This document shows positions 12,376 to 23,639 of a DNA stretch of 64,000 nt, in pieces (position 1 is the first letter of the stretch; every line of letters starts with the position of its first letter). Source of the stretch: Myrica gale (Eukaryota; Streptophyta; Magnoliopsida; Fagales; Myricaceae); assembly GCA_963930655.1 (NCBI GenBank), contig OZ005605.1:24311501-24375500 (forward strand). The letters are read 5' to 3'. Position numbers and translations under genes: made by a program. Below the pieces are notes generated by a model, which saw only the letters and a program-made list of their open reading frames with translations, was not told where the DNA came from and did no database searches.

Positions 12376-13434
12376 AAAAAATCTTATTTTTGGAATTTGA
12401 AGACGTGCATGCAAGACTAGGTTGAACACAAGCCTAATGCGTTAGCTAGAGTCGATTGTCCAAAAGAAAGCTCATAATCATAAATTAATAATGTGTGGCG
12501 GGATGGATGGATTTGAAGTTTAACAGAGAATGAAAGTGGAAGGTGGAGCTGGAACTGTACGCCAAAGAATATACCCAAATGCAACTCCATCAATAATGGT
12601 TGAGTTGAAATCCACATTTGGTCCATTTATTACCACGCAGTGGCGGAACCAGAAATCCAGTCGAAGGAGGTCGAATTCCTAAGGAAAAAAAATACTACTT
12701 AATGCAAAAAAATATCTTAAAAGTTAAAATATCAAAAATTAAGAATTAAAAACACTAAAAATATTAAAATGCACGTATCGTACTATTTGCTGATACTGAG
12801 AGGCGGCAATTGAAAAACCATATTAACTGAGATATACATCGGTAATTAACCAAACATACATATCAAAGCAATGAATATAAATGCCAACAAATAATTATAA
12901 AACCATATTAACTATTGCAATTTTTTTTCCCTGTTTCATCCTCCAAACCCTTTCTTTTGATGTTCATTGATATGAAGACAATGATTTTAATGCTTCCAAA
13001 TTTTCCAACTATTCTAACATGTGAATTGATGATCACAAAATTCTGTGCAGCTCTAGTTTCAAAGGTAACAAATCATACTTTAACTCTACTATATAAATAC
13101 TACCAAATAAAATACAAATACCTGAACTTTTTGTTTTACTTCTCTTTTCCATATATTGCCCCTCCATTAGACAAGTAAATGTCACTTCACCAACTTAGCC
13201 CACAATCTAGATTACACTCAGTGACCCAGGAATAAGGCACATGAACTCCCACTAAAGTTTGTCTCTCCCTATCCATCTCGCCAATTGACTAGAACCTAAC
13301 CTAAACTTCTATCTCCATCATAATATAGCATAACTATCCCACTCTTGCATCGAGCCAACTATAATTTACATTACATACTCCTGAAAACATAATTTTTCTG
13401 TCCTTGTGTGATATTTCACCCTACACAAAAAAAA
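12376..13434. other. Intergenic, transposon-like, no gene
   Basis: 12640-12655 reads CAGTGGCGGAACCAG, which resembles a common plant hAT terminal inverted repeat, but no matching opposite end was found nearby. The remainder is A/T-rich with only short frames. Confidence 0.3.
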
Positions 13435-13690
13435 AATGATGTTTTTTCTGAGCGACGGGGGTCGACCGACCCCTATCGTCACAACATGGTTTCGCCTCAG
13501 AGTCACATGATCGTAAAAGACAGGCATTGTCTAAGGAGAGAGAGTTAAATCATAGCTTAACCCTCCTACGGAAGAGTCCATTCATGAAGGCGCATTCATC
13601 TTCTCTTGGATAGCAAATGACTGGTTGAACCCTTGACTTCATGGACACGAGGACTCTATCCAATAGGCTACCACACTGCTAACTCAGTCA
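13435..13690 (-). mobile_element. tRNA-derived SINE in the intron of GH17 copy 1
   Basis: On the minus strand a tRNA-like head begins GTGTGGTAGCCTATTGG (box A-like) and about 40 bases later shows AAGGGTTCAACCAGTC (box B-like, GGTTCAACC). A related stretch lies at the equivalent place in GH17 copy 5 (30712-30905), so insertion came before that duplication. The 3' end is approximate, near an A/T run at 13430-13450. Confidence 0.5.
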
Positions 13691-14122
13691 AAACTTGAAA
13701 CTAAACTCAGAAACTCTATGGATAACCCGTTCTACTCAGTGTAACACATCAAGCAATATTGTCCTAATTAACTCGCGTGAACTAGTATCCTAATTAAGGA
13801 TGGACAATAGTGAGATATAGTAAGAGTATGAACAGAAACTCTATGGATAACCCCTCCACGGGATGTCCTTGTGTTGGCGCGCGTATTACTTCCCTGGGTG
13901 TACTGCTAGATCTCTCCTCTCACAACCAAACGGAACCGACAGGTGCATGCATGTGGAGGGCGATCGATTGAGGCAGTACACGTACGTTATTAACGTTAGC
14001 GCTCCAACCTTGGTCAGGGCCCGGAGAATTTGGATGGGCCTGTGGCACTCTTTTCTTTTATTGTTTTAGTCATAAATTTGCAAATACTAGCTACAGGAAC
14101 AGATAAGAGATCAGAGAGAGAG
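13691..14122 (-). pseudogene. Intron remnant of GH17 glucanase copy 1
   Basis: 13690-13920 matches 30905-31108 (copy 5 intron) almost base for base, for example CATCAAGCAATATTGTCC and AACTCGCGTGAACTAGTA. From about 13915 it also resembles the introns of copies 2 and 3 (TCCTCTCA..ACGGAACCGACA). The expected catalytic exon is not present at lower coordinates. Confidence 0.6.
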
Positions 14123-14213
14123 CTGTTGTGCCAAAGGTAGCCATTAGCACCCCAAGCACTAGCATTGTGGAGATCAAGGAAAGGCTTTCGCCACCAGAAT
14201 CGGACTTAGCCAT
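14123..14213 (-). pseudogene. Orphan signal-peptide exon of GH17 glucanase copy 1, donor mutated
   Basis: ATG at 14213 opens 30 codons (MAKSDSGGESLSLISTMLVL, then GVLMATFGTT) that align with exon 1 of the intact glucanase at 18472-18379. The hydrophobic core of the signal peptide is kept. The donor after ACAACAG is CT instead of GT, so the usual splice is abolished. No exon 2 follows. A TATA-like box lies upstream at about 14292-14304. Confidence 0.8.
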
Positions 14214-14291
14214 GGATAAAAATATGGAAGAATAAGGAAGATTAATAAGCAAGGAAGGGTGGCAGCTATACCTTGAGCAATATTTAGCGCA

Positions 14292-14304
14292 CTTTTATAG
14301 AGAG
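14292..14304 (-). promoter_or_regulatory. TATA box of GH17 copy 1
   Basis: CTCTATAAAAGTG on the minus strand, about 80-90 bases upstream of the orphan ATG, equivalent in sequence and position to the TATA box of the intact glucanase. Confidence 0.55.
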
Positions 14305-16830
14305 TAGAGGCTTATGTATCAGATTTTTCCGTGACCATCGGCATTAATATATGTAATTTGTAATTGCCTCGGTACTGGTAGGGCGGCTCAACATTGCAAG
14401 TTTAATTTTAAAAAATATTAATAAATTTAAAATTAAGTCATAAATTTGTTTATTGTATTTTTAGATACAAAATTAATAAAATAAACTTTTGTATTCAATT
14501 TTAGTCAATAAATCATTTTGATAGATAAAATTGATAAACTTTTAATCTATCTTGAGACATAATTGTTAATAAATAATTTTTTTTATAATCTTTAGTTTTG
14601 AAAAACTTCTTTCTTAATGCAACTTGACACGTATAGTAACTAGTATTCTATATACAATAAAACAATTTAGAAAACAATATAGTTCTTTTATTAGATTAAA
14701 TATTGTATTGGAGTAGTAATTTCTGTTTTGCAACTTCTTTTAAACTTTTAATTATGAAAATTAATTCAAACCATCAATATCGGAATGCATGTCATGCTTA
14801 AGAAAAAATTTCAAGATCGAGACATTTTTTTTTCTTCAAAGCACAATCATCAAAAGATCTTAATCTTTCAAGACCAAACAAAAAACTCAATATATCACCG
14901 TACTTTGAAAATAGTTCAAATCTATAGGAAATACTTTAAGAATGAGCAACCTTTGAAAAGCTGCTTTCCTTTGTGTAATTGTTTTGTTGTTTAGCAAAAA
15001 TAACAATCCACTAATTAGACAATTGGTGTGCCACTGTATATACAATTGGTTAATAAAATGACATTATCATCTACCACCAACTCTGTTCCAAACAGAGTAG
15101 ATTTGAAATAATGTAGAAGGAAATAAAGGATAAGAGAGATTGGTGACTACTGAACTAACTTGAACAGACAGATGAAAATTTCGAGAAACCAAAAGCTAAA
15201 AAGACGTGTAGTCAACCGGACTGTGACGATTAAGTTACATCCCTTTTGGTAGTTTAAAAGATGCTTATTAGGAAAGAACAGAGTACAAAAATAGCATTTG
15301 GTGTGCACACCTACAACTAATCCATTCTCCGAACCCGTGAAACACTCATCTGCGTCACTTTTGCTAGCAAATCCCACTTGTTAATATTTGTAGGTTTTTT
15401 TCTTATCCCCATCTCACCAGGTTAAGGAGCCATCCTTTCCACGAAAGCAGAATCAAATATTATCTATACGACTCTGGCCAACCAAGCATTTTTTCACCGT
15501 CTAGCTATTCTCTAGAAAAAGGACAATGACCCACGTGGTATGGAAAAAGACATTATGGAAAACTAGTGGGAGGTTGTTCTAGTTCTTTCCTCCATTGACT
15601 AAGAAGCAAACTGCAAGTGCATAGGTACAACCAGCTCAGAGAGAGAGAGAGAGATAGATTTAGAGTAACGCACGGAGCTATTGCTACAGGGATGTTCTGC
15701 CAGTTTTGGAATATAAAGATAAATAACATAGCCGGAGATCAGTACAAGAGACGTCCAATTGCCGTGTGAGGTGCGGTACCATGCAGTTGAAGGAATCGCG
15801 AGAACAGCACGAACCAATCCACATCTCTTTGTCAAAGAGTGGTACGATTATATGCATTGTTACCAGAGACTATTGACTCAGACCACCATATGTTCCTTTT
15901 GCCCATCATTAAGTTTTCTATAGGAGCATTAGCCAGGGTATAGCTAATCCTTTCACATAATCCATCATAATCAAGCTCTTTACAATTGTTGGATAGGTAT
16001 GCTTTTCTCCATACATTCTCCTTGTACCTATCTTTTCTCCATACATTCTCCTTGTAACAGGTGAACCCTATATTATTTAATATTTTTCATGTAAAATTTC
16101 AGACAGCAAGCACCTTATAATGGGGTCCACTAGTTGTTGTCTATCTCGAATCCCTCCAAGAGAGCTATTTTAAGAATAAATTTGAATTTTGAATATTTAA
16201 GAGTATCAAGATCTTTTATAATTACTTATCAGTTTGAAGATATTAGTTCATTATAAGGCATAGCCGAAAATGAAAGAAACCAAAAAAAAAATCTTTCATG
16301 CAAATTATTCCAAAATATAATCCTATAAGTAATATCCCCTTGTTACCCCTTAGGTAATAATGAGCCATTATGTTTTCGACACAAGTTATATAGCCTACCC
16401 TCTTTCTTGAGAATCAATGTTAATTCCATCATTCAAAATGGCCTTAATTTAATCACATCTAATTAGTCATGATGTTACACTAATCATTCGCACGCCTGTC
16501 GTGTGGAAAATCGCGACCCAAGTGGCGGAACATTTTAATTGTGCATGTATATGCCCTAGTTCTTGTAATAATGTTGTAGATGAGGAACAGGACATATATC
16601 GACTTGGGCTGCTTGACTAGTTATATATGCTCCACTACGTGACAAAGGGCAACTCGCGCTAGCTGTCTCTTAATTACAAATTGCAAGTGAAGGCAAAGTG
16701 ATCGAGCTCTCATATATATAATATTGTCGCTTCTGATATTACATCCAAAAGCATAGATGTTTGCCATAGGGGTATATGATCTTATTATTAAACCATGCGT
16801 AGTTATAAGCATAGGGATTTCAAGAAACTT
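14305..16830. other. AT-rich intergenic region between GH17 copies 1 and 2
   Basis: No supportable gene. An imperfect tandem repeat of about 30 bp (CTTTTCTCCATACATTCTCC twice) lies at 15999-16060. The last 70 bases before 16902 are probably the 3' UTR of the intact glucanase and are partly shared with copy 5 (29170-29206). Confidence 0.4.
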
Positions 16831-16901
16831 TTATTTATTGTAATAATGTGCACGAAAGCTGCACTTATTCCATAAAGCACTATAACTCGTGCTATTCTAA
16901 A

Positions 16902-18472
16902 TTAACTGAAATTGACCTGGAACTTAGGCTGCTTATTTGGGAGAAAGAGCCCCCAATATTTCTCGTAGTCTGGAGTTTTCTTGTTCTCGTTGAACATGGC
17001 AAACAGGTAAGTCTCTATAGGCTTTCCAGGCCTCTTCGGTGTCCCTCCCTTCACATGCTGAACCAACTTCGTAATGTAAGTTTTTTCATTGTCAAGTGAT
17101 GTTGCTGTCCCACCAGCTGAAGGCCAACCAGACTCAGATATAACGATCTCCAAAGAGCCCCCGCCGGCCTTCTCTAATGCTGAGTAAACAGCATCTAAAA
17201 TGGCATCAAAAAGATTACTATAACTGCGAGGGGGATCACTCACTACAGGTGAAGGAGCAGTGAAAAGTGCATAGTCTAGACGGATGTCTTTTGTGTTACC
17301 GATGTAACTGAAATACGGGTACAAGTTAACGAGTAACGGGGACTGGTTCTTTACCAAGAAGCGGATAATAGGATCAAGAAGTGGCCGGTGACCGGACTTG
17401 AATGACCCTTTTGATGGAGGGTAGGACTCTCCAAGGGCTCCAGTATCAATGGCGGTGGAAACTTTGATCTGGTTTCCAAGGCCAGCCGCAGAAATTGCAG
17501 TCTGAATGTTTTGCATGGCTGGGACGACGAATTGAGCAAGCCTATCTGTAGGCTGCACTTCATTACCAACTGCAATGTACTTGAATTTGACGTTTGCATA
17601 GTTTTTTACATTGTTTTGAACCCAAGTATTTGCCTCGGCTTGGCTTGAAGCAATTTTTTCAAGGTTTTCCTTTGGAACGTCTAGCAAGAGCTCAATACTA
17701 GAGCCTCCAAGTGCTCGGAGAGCGCCTGGGTCTGGACCATAGAGTCTCATTCTTCGGATGTTGTATTGTTTATAGAGAGCTATAACTTCTGCTGGCCGTG
17801 GTAGATTGTCACCCAGCATTCCGTAACAAACACCGACTTGGGCACCTGCGTTGTGGTAAACTATAGAAGTCAGTTGTTTTACATGCACGTACGTAAAAAT
17901 TCTTATGCTTAAGAAATTAAAAATATATAGTTCTGCCCCTAGTAACATGTACAATATCACGCTTTATCTTTAGCTCGTCTGGGCTAACTTAATAGCCTTG
18001 AAATCTTTAGCTCGTCTGGGCTAACTTAATAGCCTTGAAAACTAGAGCATACGATGTACCTATAGGGAACAAGCCCCCATGCGCAACGAATCTATTAGGA
18101 GATTGTTTCAAACAAAAGTTCGATATTAATTTCTATATGATCGGAGCACCCTTGATCTATCCTCTCAATACCACGTGGAACCTATCGACAAGTGGATGTG
18201 AGAGGACAATGCAGTGTACTTAACACTCGGAACATGTTATCGATTATTTCACCAGCTCCTGAACATGAGCCAAGCCACGTCAGAACATTCGAGTTGAGCT
18301 GTGGAAACTTTTTGGTTAATTTCAGTCATGTAGAAAGACGAATTGAAGAGAGAGAAAGAGAGTATGTGGAAGAGAGACCTGTTGTGCCAAGGGTAGCCAG
18401 TAGCAGCGCCAGCATTAGCATTGTGGAACTCAGGACGGAAGGGCTTTTGCCAGCAGAATCGGACTTGGCCAT
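16902..18472 (-). CDS. Glucan endo-1,3-beta-glucosidase, GH17 / PR-2 type, intact (copy 2)
   Basis: Exon 1 is 18472-18379 and exon 2 is 17845-16902. They join in phase 1 with donor G|GTCTCT and acceptor GCAG, giving 345 residues. Residues 1-31 form a signal peptide ([10 protein letters not shown], then hydrophobic [12 protein letters not shown]). The mature part starts [11 protein letters not shown], the usual GH17 start. The predicted acid/base Glu is about residue 127 in IAVGNEV and the nucleophile Glu about 269 in VISESGWPS. The chain ends at KFQVNFS with no C-terminal vacuolar propeptide and no X8/CBM43 domain, which fits the secreted acidic PR-2 class. GH17 enzymes hydrolyse internal beta-1,3-glucan bonds in callose or fungal walls. 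The short exon 1/long exon 2 layout is normal for the family. The intron (17846-18378) holds a 37-bp tandem repeat. It is the only complete copy of a five-part array. Confidence 0.93.
17966..18039. repeat. 37-bp tandem duplication in the glucanase intron
   Basis: Two consecutive copies of a unit beginning ATCTTTAGCTCGTCTGGG, at 17966-18002 and 18003-18039. The corresponding place in copy 4 (about 27015-27060) has a single related unit, so this duplication is private to copy 2. Confidence 0.85.
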
Positions 18473-18554
18473 TGAAAAAAGTTTGAAGAGAATCAGAAGG
18501 AAGAAATAAGGAAAGCAGTGTAGCAACTATATACCATTTAACCAGATTTAGCTG

Positions 18555-18570
18555 CCCTTTTATAGAGAGA
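18555..18570 (-). promoter_or_regulatory. TATA box of the intact glucanase
   Basis: TCTCTCTATAAAAGGG on the minus strand, about 85-95 bases upstream of the ATG at 18472. The same box occurs upstream of the copy 1 and copy 3 first exons. Confidence 0.7.
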
Positions 18571-19499
18571 TAGAAGCTTGTGTTTGAGAATTTTCAGTGA
18601 CCCGCATTCCACATATCTTAACTGGTCAAGCACGTAAGCTTAGGAAAAAAACAAACTGGTCAAGCACTCCACAGACCAACTTGTTCAGAAAGATCATGGT
18701 GATCAAGAGTACCAAATTGCGTCATTCAAATTCAAGCCACACTTAAATGTTCGTCCTGGTCTTGTGAAACTAATTTGAGAAATAGGAGAAGACAATTACT
18801 CCATATATACAGGACGGAGGCGGCTTAGACAAGATTGGAGACAAATCCACGTGCGTTCCCTGCAAACAGTTTCTCATTTCCATTAACTCAAAACAATTAG
18901 CGATGTTGATTCCACGCCTTCTAGCATGATGCTGTGAAGCATTTGGACGGTTACTAGAGATCCTTGACAAATTCTCATGTGGAAAACCAAGCACCAACGT
19001 GGTACTGAGCATTTGGACAACATGCCTAATTAATTAATCCTTGACATAATGTTTTTATGCGGAAAATCAAGTAGGCCTTACTGGCTGCTAGCTAGTGCGC
19101 TCGATCTCTTAGTCACAGCGCGCGTCATATACAGGCGGCCAATATGCATTAATAACTGATTTTATCATATCAGTAGACTTGGGCGAAAGACTTCGGTTGC
19201 TTCGATTGGCTGGCATGCTCAATAGACTATAGCTGACTGGCGCAAATCATGCTGTTACTGTTGGGACAGGAACCGAAAAATGAATGCTTGACAGGTTCAA
19301 GCTTCCACCAATTCGGGTCCAAGTTAAATTCCTGCAATTCCTCCTCCATGGGCCAAATCACTCAGTGGTTGAAGGTTGGTCCAAGCAGCTCGGAACCCAT
19401 GACAATGCTCCTCAACTTAAGAAGCTACTGCATGCCAAGGCTACAAACTAAAAACTTAACTTAGAAATGAAGAGCTCAAATGGAAGAAATAGCCAAAAT
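18571..19499. repeat. Upstream segment of GH17 copy 2, duplicated at 27475-28540
   Basis: Long stretches match the second locus in order: the TTAACTGGTCAAGCACGTAAG stretch, CAAGCTTCCACCAATTCGGG and GGCCAAATCACTCAGTGGTT (with substitutions). There is no coding gene. It shows the duplication unit includes at least 1 kb of promoter side. Confidence 0.7.
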
Positions 19500-19508
19500 A
19501 AAACTGCG

Positions 19509-19890
19509 GGCTTAAATACACTTTACCCCCTTTATTTTTGTAGTCATTTACACTTTGCATCATGATGTATTATTTTTTACTCATTGGGCTCTTTAACTTA
19601 TACATTTTTTCAATTTGAATTTCCACCCAAATTGTCTGTCAATTTAAAAGGATTTCGTCAAAAAGTGGGGTGTAATGTGTAAAAATCTCCAAAGATAAGG
19701 GGACAATGTGTAAATGCCCCCAAAGACAATGTGATTTTGATGGAATCCATCTAAATTAACGGACAATTTGGGTACGGGGTCAAAATTGAAAAAAATGTGT
19801 AACTTTATAGTTCCAATGTGTCAAAAATAATATAACGGGGTGCAAAGTGTAAATGACCCTAAAGATAATGGGGCAAAGTGTATTTAACCT
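19509..19890. mobile_element. Short Mutator-like MITE inserted in the duplicated GH17 flank
   Basis: Ends are inverted copies of TTAAATACACTTT(A/G)CCCC. Flanking 9-mers are AAAACTGCG (19500-19508) and AAAATTGTG (19891-19899), a target duplication diverged by two transitions. The paralogous site at about 28500-28525 lacks the element, giving a natural empty site. No transposase is present. Confidence 0.75.
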
Positions 19891-19899
19891 AAAATTGTG

Positions 19900-20509
19900 T
19901 ATTGAGCCCAAATCGGATTGTTTGGGATTCCCAAGTTAAGAACATTTATCTACTCACAGTGGACAAATTGGTATATTACCTAATCACGCATCCATTGCCA
20001 CAGCTGTAGATATAGATATTTTGCAAATATGCCTTAATGACCCCATGATTATGGATAACGAAGGCTCTGATAGGCAGTTTCGCTAGAATAGTGCTGAGCA
20101 GTTTTTGGATAACCCTTCGCACGAATTTGATGGCGTGGCTAGGCAAGATGAGCAAGCAACAGACAGTTGCTTCTCCCTAGTCATACAGTTTTTGTATCAA
20201 ATGTTCCACTTCTCTGTCGAGGGAGACGTATTCTGCATCTAAAAGATTACGTACGTGAATTTGGAGGCATCAGAGTTTTGGGCTAGACGAGGATTAATAT
20301 ATACTTGGGGCCTTCTACAACAAGATATTTTATTGCTTATGCAGTTCTATGAAAATGTTTACCAAAGACTAATGTAATCCGAAAAGACAGCTTTAAGTTT
20401 TAGGGGATTACAAACAGTCTTAATTTGTTGTTATTCTGTACTGCACTAAAGCAACAGTACTGATTACATGATGCACTGTAAGTGCTATTCTTAACTGATT
20501 GTTTTTTTA
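19900..20509. repeat. 3' flank shared with GH17 copy 5 (28540-29206)
   Basis: Matches include GAGGCTTATTCTGCATCTAA-like sequence, TTGGGGCCTTCTA(C/G)AACAAG, and ATGATGCACTGTAAGTGCTA at 20467-20486. In copy 5 the last motif leads directly into the glucanase stop codon. Here it is broken by an insertion at about 20500. Confidence 0.7.
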
Positions 20510-20845
20510 TTACCAAAGATCATTTTATTGAAAGATTACAGTTGAGAACTTACAGAAGAAATTGCCCTGAGGGCCAACAACAAGGGGCCGTAACCTATAA
20601 AAATGACACAATATCTATGAAAAACAAGCAAGCTCTCGGAGAGTGCACCCGAAGGAACACAAAAGCAGGCAAGCTCGCGGTTAAAGGGCTCGAAGCCCAT
20701 GAAAAGTAGCCATTGTACAAGACGATCGCGACTACCACTGGAGGAAGGACGAACGTAGCATTGATCCAGCTTCCTTGAACAACTTCGAATGCAAACCCCA
20801 ATTGTAAATACATAAAATAAATACAACAATTTTTGAAAAAAACCA
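20505..20845 (-). mobile_element. LINE-like 3' end inserted at the position of a GH17 stop codon
   Basis: On the minus strand the sequence ends CAATAAAATGATCTTTGGTA followed by an A-run, i.e. a polyadenylation signal plus tail, as left by 5'-truncated non-LTR retrotransposition. Upstream there is only a short broken frame. It lies exactly where sequence shared with copy 5 should continue into glucanase exon 2. Confidence 0.5.
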
Positions 20846-20858
20846 TAATGGGCGGGAG

Positions 20859-20957
20859 ACCGATATAACTGAAGTTCGTGTACAAGTTAAAAAGCAATGG
20901 AGTCCGAATTGTTCATCAAGAAGCCAATGATAGGATCCAGAAGTGGTCGATAAGTTC
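20859..20957 (-). pseudogene. GH17 exon 2 scrap (copy 3)
   Basis: The minus strand reads [19 protein letters not shown] and then reaches a stop. It aligns with [18 protein letters not shown] of copy 5. About 33 codons survive. The adjacent 20958-21060 reads MPKLDTSTISLNSSNKLVAK in frame but does not resemble glucanase and its origin is unknown. Confidence 0.75.
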
Positions 20958-21366
20958 GATTCAACGTCGTCGTCGTTATCGTCTCTGGTTTTGGCCACGA
21001 GCTTGTTGGAGGAGTTGAGTGAGATCGTGGAAGTGTCGAGTTTGGGCATCCCAATTTCACACCTTCACATATCATTTTACCCCCAAAGATTTTGAAAAAA
21101 TCTTTTTTGCAAGGCCAAAAATACTATCCATTTTTACCCATTTAAATACTATTTATCCCTCAAAATGAATGAGACAAATTTAATGCTATAAAAATCATAC
21201 CCTTTAAAATGACAACAAATAAAAAAATAAACTAAAGTATTTATAAAATAACAAGTGCTAATGAAATTAAAATTTCACCAAGAAATGCAATTTATTTTAT
21301 GACCTAAAAAACTATTTTTGTTTTTTATTTTGTTATTTATTTCTGTCAATTTCACTTTAAAAAAAA

Positions 21367-22152
21367 GGCTAAAATGCTCCGTACGTCCCTGGGGTATGAC
21401 CCTTTCCCAACTTAATCCTTAGGGTATGAATTTTCCTTAAAAAAACCCTGGGGTTTGGCCCTATTCCCCGAAGAGTCTTGCCGTCAACTAAATAGACAGA
21501 AATGCAAACGTGGCTGACGGCACACACGTGGAAACTGACAGCTCGATTACCAACCAATCGCAGTGTGACACGTGTCAGTGAATAAAAAATAAAAGATTTT
21601 TTTTAAAAAAATTAAAATTTAATAAAAAATTATTTTTTATTATTAAAAAAAAAGAGACAGCGGTGGGTATTTTGGCCGCCCAGAACTGGGCGGCCAGCGG
21701 GGGGAGGAGAAATCCTCCCCCACCGGCGCGGCTGGGGGACCTCCCTCAGCCCCGGGCGTGCCCAGACCACCGCCCGGTGGAGGAGGGCTCCCTCCGCTGG
21801 CCGCCCAGCCTCCTCCACCGGGCGGTGGTCTGGGGCGGCTGGGGGACCTCCCTCATCCCGCGCCCGGGGTGGGGGAGGTGGCCTCCTCCCTCCGCCGGCC
21901 GGTGGAGGTTCACCGAGGAAGGATCGGATTCGATCCTTCCCCTCTGTCTCTTTTTTTTTAATAATAAAAAATACTTTTTTAATTAAATTTTAATTTTTTT
22001 AAAAAAAATCTTTTATTTTTTATTCACTGACACGTGTCACACTGCGATTGGTTGGTAATGCCAAACCCCAGGAGTTTTTTAAGGGAAATTCATACCCTAA
22101 GGACTAAGTTGGGAAAGGGTCATACCCTAGGGACGTACAGAGCATTTTAGCC
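21367..22152. mobile_element. Mutator-like foldback element with GC-rich core and perfect 9-bp TSD
   Basis: Both ends begin GGCTAAAATGCTC(C/T)GTACG on opposite strands and similarity runs through most of each arm. The right arm lacks about 100 bases present in the left. Flanks carry an identical 9-bp repeat, T followed by eight A, at 21358-21366 and 22153-22161. The core (about 21660-21940) is extremely G/C-rich and contains a perfect 25-bp inverted repeat (21762-21786 and 21809-21833). No transposase. Confidence 0.9.
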
Positions 22153-22161
22153 TAAAAAAAA

Positions 22162-23639
22162 CTATCGATTTTGTCTTTCATTTGAAAAAGTTAATATAAA
22201 GAAATCACTTAACCCACCAAGTTTCTTCTGCGGCTTTACATATGCCAACTTTAACTTGATTTATTTTATTTTATTTTGGCGTTGTTTCGATTTATGTAAA
22301 GTTCATTCTCTCTTTTTAACATCAAATCTCTTTCGATCTCAACTTTTGGCCCTACTTTAATTGCTAATTTCAATCCAGAGTAAAAATTTATATTATTTTC
22401 TGTATAATTGTCGGGTGATGAACTAGCAAAATGATTTGATGGTATATATTTTAAAAAGTATTGGAGTTTGTGTGAAAATGTGACGCCGAACAGAATAGAG
22501 ATTATTTTGTAGGCTAGTTCAATCGGCAATTTGCAAGAAAAAATAGAGAATTTGTCCCAAGAACTCAGAGAAAACTCCGGGATTCAATAAAATTATCAAT
22601 ATTCTGGAATGATAAAAAACAACCCACAAGCTGGGTTAATATAGCTAAACCCGAACCTTAATAGGATTTTACCAAAAATTGAAAAACCCTAAAAGTCTTA
22701 CCAAAACGAAATACGGAAAGAAATCAAAAGACTGCCAAAAATCTGGCCCAAATCTGGTTCAAAATTACTTCCTAATCGATAAATGGAAGATTATCATAAA
22801 TAGCAAAAATGAACTACAAATAGGGATTCGAAAGGGAAAACAGAGTATTTAGGGCTCGAAACTAGGTGCACTGAGCGTAGCTAGGTGGCTATGACGTGCG
22901 CGCCGAAAAAAGCTTTCCGAATTGGGGTCACGGGCGCGAATTAGACACTTGTAGCCAAAGTTATGGTAAAAAAATCGACACGTGCACGAAAACTGTCCCA
23001 ATTAGGCTAGATCACGATTTCTTGCCATCCTTGCGTTGATCTGCCCGCTCCAGGTAATTCAGCGACATCAATGTGCAATCTGGCAACTCAGCATCGTCTG
23101 ACTCGGATTCCCCTGCATCAAAATGTGTTGGAGGTAGTAATGAATTTTTTGAGATTTTGGATGTTTAGTTGTAATTTTTTTTACATGCAAAATATTTCTT
23201 TAAAAAAGTGAATATTTCCCTTTTATGACCCCGCTCTCCTAAGACTTCAATCTGGGATCCGCCCGAATAACCTATCCATTGTCTAAGTGTACAATTTTCA
23301 AATTGCAAGGCAAGAAGGTTTTATATTATACAATGCAAATTGCTTAGCTGTTGTTGTACGTCGCCTTTAGAAAGAAGAGCTAGGCAGACGTATATTTTAA
23401 ATGAAATAGCGGAAATAACGACAAAATTAGAAGAGGAATTTCGGCTCTCGCGGAAAATAAATTCTGGGGTGATTTAGCCACCAAGGCGAGCCGTCCCTTT
23501 TGATATATTCGGCTCCCACGCGGAAAATTGTTAGATTGGAGGGACAATTTTTTAGATCTCATGCTGATTAATGGACGTCAAGAAGGTCGAGATGGTCTAG
23601 AAACTTCCTCATTATTCCGTGCAGTACCCTAAGTATATA
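22162..23639. other. Decayed retrotransposon-like sequence, no gene
   Basis: At about 23005-23120 the minus strand has an open stretch ESESDDAELPDCTLMSLNYL, which suggests the end of a retrotransposon polyprotein, but nothing diagnostic follows. The rest is A/T-rich. Confidence 0.3.

Noticed and set aside
12641..12656. hAT-like terminal repeat CAGTGGCGGAACCAG
   Set aside because: No inverted partner or 8-bp target duplication was found nearby, so no element could be bounded.
21663..21986. 107-codon GC-rich open frame
   Set aside because: Lies in the palindromic core of a Mutator-like element. Pro/Arg/Gly-rich frames arise there by composition alone on both strands.
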